A stretch of DNA of 64,000 bases from Paenarthrobacter sp. A20 (GTDB lineage: Bacteria; Actinomycetota; Actinomycetes; Actinomycetales; Micrococcaceae), in the NCBI RefSeq assembly GCF_024168825.1, contig NZ_JALJWH010000001.1, positions 124,001 through 188,000 of the forward strand, in the 5' to 3' direction. A program made the position numbers and the translations under genes. Shown here in pieces: positions 60,635-64,000 of the stretch (positions are counted from its first letter, which is position 1; every line of letters begins with the position of its first letter). The notes below the pieces were generated by a model. That model was not told the DNA's origin and did no database searches. It saw only the letters and a list, made by a program, of their open reading frames with translations.

Positions 60635-61692
60635 TACGCGGCACCTCCGGTGAACGGCGCTCCGCTGAGACGCGGCTGCTGCTGGGTGATGCAGTGGATA
60701 CCGCCACCGCGGGCCAGGATGGGCCGGGCGTCCACAGTGACCACGCGGCGGCCAGGGTAAGCCTCAGCCAAAATTTCTGCCGCAAGGGAATCAGCACGTT
60801 CTTCTCCATAGCCGCAGGCGATCACGCCGCCATTAACCACCAAGTGGTTGACGTAGCTCCAGTCCACAAAGCCGTCGTCGTCGCGCAGCGTTTCCGGAGC
60901 CGGCAGCGGCACAATCTCGAACGGCTTGTCCGCCGCATCTGTCTGGGTTTCCAGGAATGCCTGGAGCGTGCGGCTGACCTCGTAGTCCGGGTGCTCGGGG
61001 TTGGTCTGGGAGTGCAGCAGGATACGGCCGGGAGTGGGGAGGGTGGCCACCATGTCGATGTGACCGCGCGTGCCCAGGTCCTCATAGTCGCGGGTCAGTC
61101 CCCGGGGTACCCAAATGACCTTGGTGGCTCCGATGGTGCGGGCCAGTTCGGCTTCGACCGCCGCTTTGTCGGCATAGGGATTCCGGCCCGGATCCAGCTG
61201 GACCGTTTCGGTGATCAGCACAGTTCCTTCGCCGTCCACGTGGATGGCGCCGCCCTCGTTGACCAGCAGCGAGCTGACCAGTTCGGCGCCCGACTGCTCC
61301 GCGACGAAGCGGGCCATTCCGGCGCTCTTCTGCCATTCAGACCACGCCGGGGCACCCCACCCGTTGAAGATCCAGTCCACAGCGCCGAGCACGCCGGGAC
61401 GTTCGTCGTCCAGCACAAAGGTGGGTCCGACGTCGCGCATCCAGAACTCATCCAACGGCGCCTCAACCTGTTCGATTCCGTTGCCCAGCATGCGGGCAGC
61501 GCGCTCGCGCTCGCTCGGGTCCACCACCATGGTGACAGGTTCGAATTCGGCCACGGCATGGGCGACGGCGGTCCAGGCCTCGTAGGCCTCTTCGGCCGAG
61601 GCGGCGTCGTCGCCAAGGGTCAGGCCGGTGCGGGGAAACGCCATCCAGGTGCGTTCATGCGGTGCGGTTTCGGCCGGCATTCTCCAAGCCAT
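60634..61692 (-). CDS. aguA: Agmatine deiminase
   Basis: A 352-residue enzyme that converts agmatine to N-carbamoylputrescine and ammonia. Family motifs are FWMRDVGPTFV, NEGGAIHVDGEGTVL, RGHIDMVA, and the catalytic GGGIHCITQQQP with the Cys near residue 334. I start at MAWRMPAET (61692), where AAGGAG lies 8 nt upstream; a longer frame passes through the operator. It is followed immediately by the amidase gene. A TetR-type operator at 61724-61745 lies 32 bp upstream. Confidence 0.94.
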   Translation of the reverse strand: MAWRMPAETAPHERTWMAFPRTGLTLGDDAASAEEAYEAWTAVAHAVAEFEPVTMVVDPSERERAARMLGNGIEQVEAPLDEFWMRDVGPTFVLDDERPGVLGAVDWIFNGWGAPAWSEWQKSAGMARFVAEQSGAELVSSLLVNEGGAIHVDGEGTVLITETVQLDPGRNPYADKAAVEAELARTIGATKVIWVPRGLTRDYEDLGTRGHIDMVATLPTPGRILLHSQTNPEHPDYEVSRTLQAFLETQTDAADKPFEIVPLPAPETLRDDDGFVDWSYVNHLVVNGGVIACGYGEERADSLAAEILAEAYPGRRVVTVDARPILARGGGIHCITQQQPRLSGAPFTGGAA

Positions 61693-61723
61693 GGGTGACT
61701 CCTTCGTCCTTAGTGCAATTCTC

Positions 61724-61745
61724 TTGTTGATCACACGATCAACAA
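61724..61745. promoter_or_regulatory. TetR-type operator between deiminase and regulator genes
   Basis: Perfect 9-bp arms TTGTTGATC (61724-61732) and GATCAACAA (61737-61745) around ACAC. It is 32 bp before the deiminase ATG and 31 bp before the TetR ATG, so it can control both. Adjacent TAGACT (about 61762-61767) is a likely -10 box of the TetR gene. Confidence 0.8.
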
Positions 61746-61775
61746 TGCTGAAAAGGTAATCTAGACTGGTCCTTG

Positions 61776-62411
61776 ATGTCAAGCACTCCACAGAAGCGCG
61801 CGGTCCGGAAGTCACCGGCAGAACGCGCCGCAGAAATCACTGAAGCCGCCCGCGGGATCGCACTCGAGACGGGTCTCACAGCCCTGACGCTGCGCAATGT
61901 AGCCGCCCGGGTGGGGGTCGCTTCAGGCTTGGTGGCGCACTATCAGCCCAACATGGAAGCGCTCGTCTCCAGCACGTTCGCCACCATCGTGGCCGCGGAA
62001 ACACAGGAAATCGCAGGCTTGTTGAGTCAGCTCCCCGGCCCGTCCGAGCGGCTCAGCTTGCTGGTGGACACGCTCCTGGACAACAGCAGGCTGGACGTCA
62101 CGGCCATTTGGGTTGAAGCGTGGACGCTGGGACGCCGCAACGAAGCCCTGGCCGCGTCCGTCCGCGAACAAATGGACGCCTGGCAAAAGGTCTTCCGGGG
62201 AGTCGTGGAAGACGGGAACGCGACCGGAGCATTCAACGTTTCCGATGCCGCCGCCGTAGCCTGGCAGATCCTCGGCATGGTGGATGGCCTGAACGCGCAG
62301 GCCCTGGTCCGCTGGGACGGCGTCAACGACCGCGGCAGCCACCTCGCCCGCGCGGTGGAGGGAATGGTGGGGGCGGCTCCAGGATCCCTCGTCGCCAATC
62401 CCGCCCAGTAA
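61776..62411 (+). CDS. TetR/AcrR-family regulator (BetI-like)
   Basis: A 211-residue repressor. The helix-turn-helix is about residues 17-61 (AAEITEAARGIALETGLTAL, then LRNVAARVGVASGLVAHYQP), and the C-terminal ligand domain resembles BetI (IWVEAWTLGRRNEALAASVR). It is divergent from the agmatine deiminase/amidase operon, so agmatine or a product is the likely inducer. The ATG at 61776 is preceded by an in-frame TTG; either could be used. Confidence 0.9.
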   Translation: MSSTPQKRAVRKSPAERAAEITEAARGIALETGLTALTLRNVAARVGVASGLVAHYQPNMEALVSSTFATIVAAETQEIAGLLSQLPGPSERLSLLVDTLLDNSRLDVTAIWVEAWTLGRRNEALAASVREQMDAWQKVFRGVVEDGNATGAFNVSDAAAVAWQILGMVDGLNAQALVRWDGVNDRGSHLARAVEGMVGAAPGSLVANPAQ

Positions 62412-62428
62412 GCGGTGCCGGGCTTCGC

Positions 62429-63415
62429 TCAGCGCGCCAGGTGCACGCTGGCCCCTTCGAACCAACGATGAACAGGCGGGGCGTCAGGATCCTGGATGAT
62501 GGCGTCCAAAAGTTCCGTGGCAGCCTTCCCGTAAGCACGCGGCGCCAGGTCAATTGAGCTGATCAGCGGATTGCCGGTTTCCAACGCGGCCGCACCGGCA
62601 AAGGAGACCACATCCAAGTCCTTGCCCAGTGACAGGCCCCGGCTTTCCAGGACAATCTGACTTTGCGCAGCCTGTCCTTGCGCACCGCACACCAGCGCAT
62701 CGGCACGGCCAATGTCCACGGCTTGGGTGATGGCGGCTATCAGATCCCGCGGATTGGCATTGGCCCCGACCTCATGAACGAGCGGCTCCATGCCATTCCG
62801 AATGCACCAGTCGGTGTAAGTCCGGCGGGTATCGACAGCCCAGGATGATCCAATGGCGTCGTCAATGGCGAGCAGCGCCGGACGTCGCCGGCCCCGGGCC
62901 AGCAGGTGGTCCAGCACCTGGGTCTGCAGTTCTGCGTGATGGGCTTCCAAGGTTCCTTGCACCCGCTCCTCGCCAGGACCGCCGTAGCGGCCGACACTCA
63001 CCGTCGGGATGCCACTGGCAAGGAGAGCAGCCACAAGCGGCTCCCCCGGGGCGGGGTCGATGGCTATCACCCCATCCACCTGAAAAGCCATGCGCGGCGT
63101 GAGTTCGCGGGCAAAAAGGGTGACGTCGTAGTCAGCGGCAGCAGCGCCTTCCGTGACGCCAAAGGCGAAGTCCATGTAGAAGGCGAGGCTTCGGGCCACC
63201 GGAGGAATGTGGAGGCCGATAGTACCGATCCGGTTGACGCGCAGGCTGCGGGCGGCTCGATTGGTGACGTAGCCAAGGCGGTCAGCGGTTTCCTGGATCA
63301 GCTCGCGCTTCTCATCGGAGATACGGCCGGAGCCGCCCAATGCGCTGGACACTGTGGTCTTGGACAGGCCGAGCTCGCGCGCGATGTCCATGATGGTTGC
63401 CCGGGTTCTCGCCAT
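62429..63415 (-). CDS. LacI-family transcriptional regulator
   Basis: A 328-residue repressor. The LacI HTH is ATIMDIARELGLSKTTVSSA (residues 6-25), with hinge region YVTNRAARSLRVNR near 50-63, and a periplasmic-binding-like sugar domain. The end, LAPRAYGKAATELLDAI, is standard. It faces the symporter genes across 165 bp, which hold an 18-bp palindrome of LacI type. It therefore probably represses the small protein and symporter pair until its ligand arrives. Confidence 0.93.
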   Translation of the reverse strand: MARTRATIMDIARELGLSKTTVSSALGGSGRISDEKRELIQETADRLGYVTNRAARSLRVNRIGTIGLHIPPVARSLAFYMDFAFGVTEGAAAADYDVTLFARELTPRMAFQVDGVIAIDPAPGEPLVAALLASGIPTVSVGRYGGPGEERVQGTLEAHHAELQTQVLDHLLARGRRRPALLAIDDAIGSSWAVDTRRTYTDWCIRNGMEPLVHEVGANANPRDLIAAITQAVDIGRADALVCGAQGQAAQSQIVLESRGLSLGKDLDVVSFAGAAALETGNPLISSIDLAPRAYGKAATELLDAIIQDPDAPPVHRWFEGASVHLAR

Positions 63416-63471
63416 GACCTCATCCTAGGCGGCGCCCGGGCGACGCCGCTTCCCGGATCTTGGGGAAGCCC

Positions 63472-63524
63472 TTGACATCAACCCTGTGACGTCCCACACT
63501 TTTATTTGCGGGAACGTTCCCGCA
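63472..63524 (+). promoter_or_regulatory. Promoter with LacI operator for the symporter genes
   Basis: A -35 TTGACA (63472-63477) is followed about 17-19 bp later by CACACT/ACACTT as -10. The perfect 18-bp palindrome TGCGGGAACGTTCCCGCA (63507-63524) lies at the start-site region, so bound repressor would block initiation. Confidence 0.8.
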
Positions 63525-63580
63525 CATCGTCTCCTTCGCTTACATCCGGCCAACGACGCCCGGAGGAATGGATCCCCCCA

Positions 63581-63796
63581 ATGTCCCAAGCTGTCCTGAC
63601 TTCGGACCGCCGAAGCCACCTACGCAGGACGATCTTCGTGGTCGATATCCTGCTCCTGCTTGCCCCACCCGTGCACTGGTTGTTCAGCGATGGCCAAGCC
63701 ACCATTTGGTACTTCCTCGTAGCCAACGCGCTGGTGACCTTGTCACTCTTCGGCCTGTGGATGACGCGGGATGCTGACGACGAGGAAACGCCATGA
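63581..63796 (+). CDS. Small membrane protein paired with a sodium:solute symporter
   Basis: A 71-residue protein with two hydrophobic helices (about 18-35, TIFVVDILLLLAPPVHWLF; and 42-62, ATIWYFLVANALVTLSLFGL). It resembles the small DUF3311-like subunits encoded just before symporters. GGAGGA lies about 12 nt upstream of the ATG at 63581. Its stop overlaps the symporter start by 4 nt (ATGA at 63793), suggesting a two-component transporter. Confidence 0.75.
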   Translation: MSQAVLTSDRRSHLRRTIFVVDILLLLAPPVHWLFSDGQATIWYFLVANALVTLSLFGLWMTRDADDEETP

Positions 63797-64000
63797 ACAT
63801 GCTGATCGGTTACGGCGCCATCCTTCTGTTCACCGTGCTGGTGGTGGTTGTCATGAGCCGCGGCAGGCGCGTGGACAAATCCATGAGCGAATACGCCACC
63901 GGTGGCCGCTCCTTCAGTTCCTGGTTCGGCACGATGGCGTTCCTCAACACCTGGCTTGCCGGCACGATGTTCATTTCCTTTGCCGGGTTGACTGCCAGTG
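63793..64000 (+). CDS. Sodium:solute symporter, cut by window end
   Basis: About 69 codons are visible. After an initial helix (LIGYGAILLFTVLVVVVMSR), the segment KSMSEYATGGRSFSSWFGTM and FLNTWLAGTMFISFAGLTAS matches the N-terminus of solute:sodium symporters. The rest lies outside the window. It is coupled to the small protein upstream and under the LacI operator. Confidence 0.85.
   Translation, partial: MNMLIGYGAILLFTVLVVVVMSRGRRVDKSMSEYATGGRSFSSWFGTMAFLNTWLAGTMFISFAGLTAS

Noticed and set aside
1..64000. tRNA, rRNA, transposase or prophage genes
   Set aside because: I looked for typical motifs and gene sets between and within the genes and saw none; a covariance search could still find a tRNA I missed.

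Overview
The window looks like chromosome from a high-GC actinobacterium of the Micrococcaceae, most likely the Arthrobacter/Paenarthrobacter group. The signs are high GC throughout, many TANNNT -10 boxes lying 6-7 nt before a start codon (leaderless mRNAs), a ClpB gene with an HspR-type HAIR box, a DUF3073 protein, a class III guanidine riboswitch, and soil-type catabolic loci. I see no prophage, transposase, CRISPR array, rRNA or tRNA. About 60 protein genes are packed tightly, often with ATGA or TAATG stop/start overlaps.

Layout. 1-6.5 kb: two tandem VOC (glyoxalase-fold) genes, DUF3073, a septum-formation-domain membrane protein, ClpB and a PPOX flavoprotein. 6.5-9.6 kb: molybdate operon (HTH-TOBE regulator, modA, modB, modC). 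9.8-15.7 kb: FAD oxidase, DUF4031-HD fusion, a sialidase without a signal peptide, YccF, an AHSA1 protein and trpF. 15.8-19.1 kb: HutD, two SMR guanidinium exporter genes behind a guanidine-III riboswitch, an aldo/keto reductase and an MBL hydrolase. 19.1-24.9 kb: DEAD-box helicase, SoxR with the MFS gene it probably controls, a methyltransferase, and an Lrp regulator divergent from an M20 peptidase/MHS transporter pair. 27.7-34.4 kb: MFS, TrmB, small membrane proteins, and an ECF sigma/anti-sigma pair divergent from a COG4315 lipoprotein. 34.6-41.4 kb: SWIM-SNF2 helicase, alpha/beta hydrolase, WYL regulator, GntR-MFS pair.

41.7-58.3 kb is a plant-polysaccharide region. It holds a secreted multidomain GH30 enzyme; a leftward operon of heparinase II/III-like protein, DeoR-LacI hybrid regulator and DUF2264 protein; and a rightward set of 2-hydroxyacid dehydrogenase, ABC solute-binding protein, two permeases, YesL-like protein and GH35 beta-galactosidase. 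No ABC ATPase is present, so a shared ATPase encoded elsewhere is expected. 58.5-64 kb carries a lipoprotein, an amidase/agmatine deiminase operon with a divergent TetR regulator, and a LacI repressor facing a two-gene sodium:solute symporter unit that runs off the right edge.

The least explained feature is a set of short palindromic repeat families between genes and at gene ends: two arrays of a 10-bp motif spaced exactly 32 bp, in opposing orientations; two 65-bp imperfect palindromes; two related terminator-like palindromes; a perfect 25-bp inverted repeat; a 95-bp cloverleaf-like element; and a 66-bp palindrome that sits in frame inside the heparinase-like gene. Regulatory highlights are the guanidine-III riboswitch, a mirror-image pair of ECF promoters, and a SoxR promoter with a 19-bp spacer.
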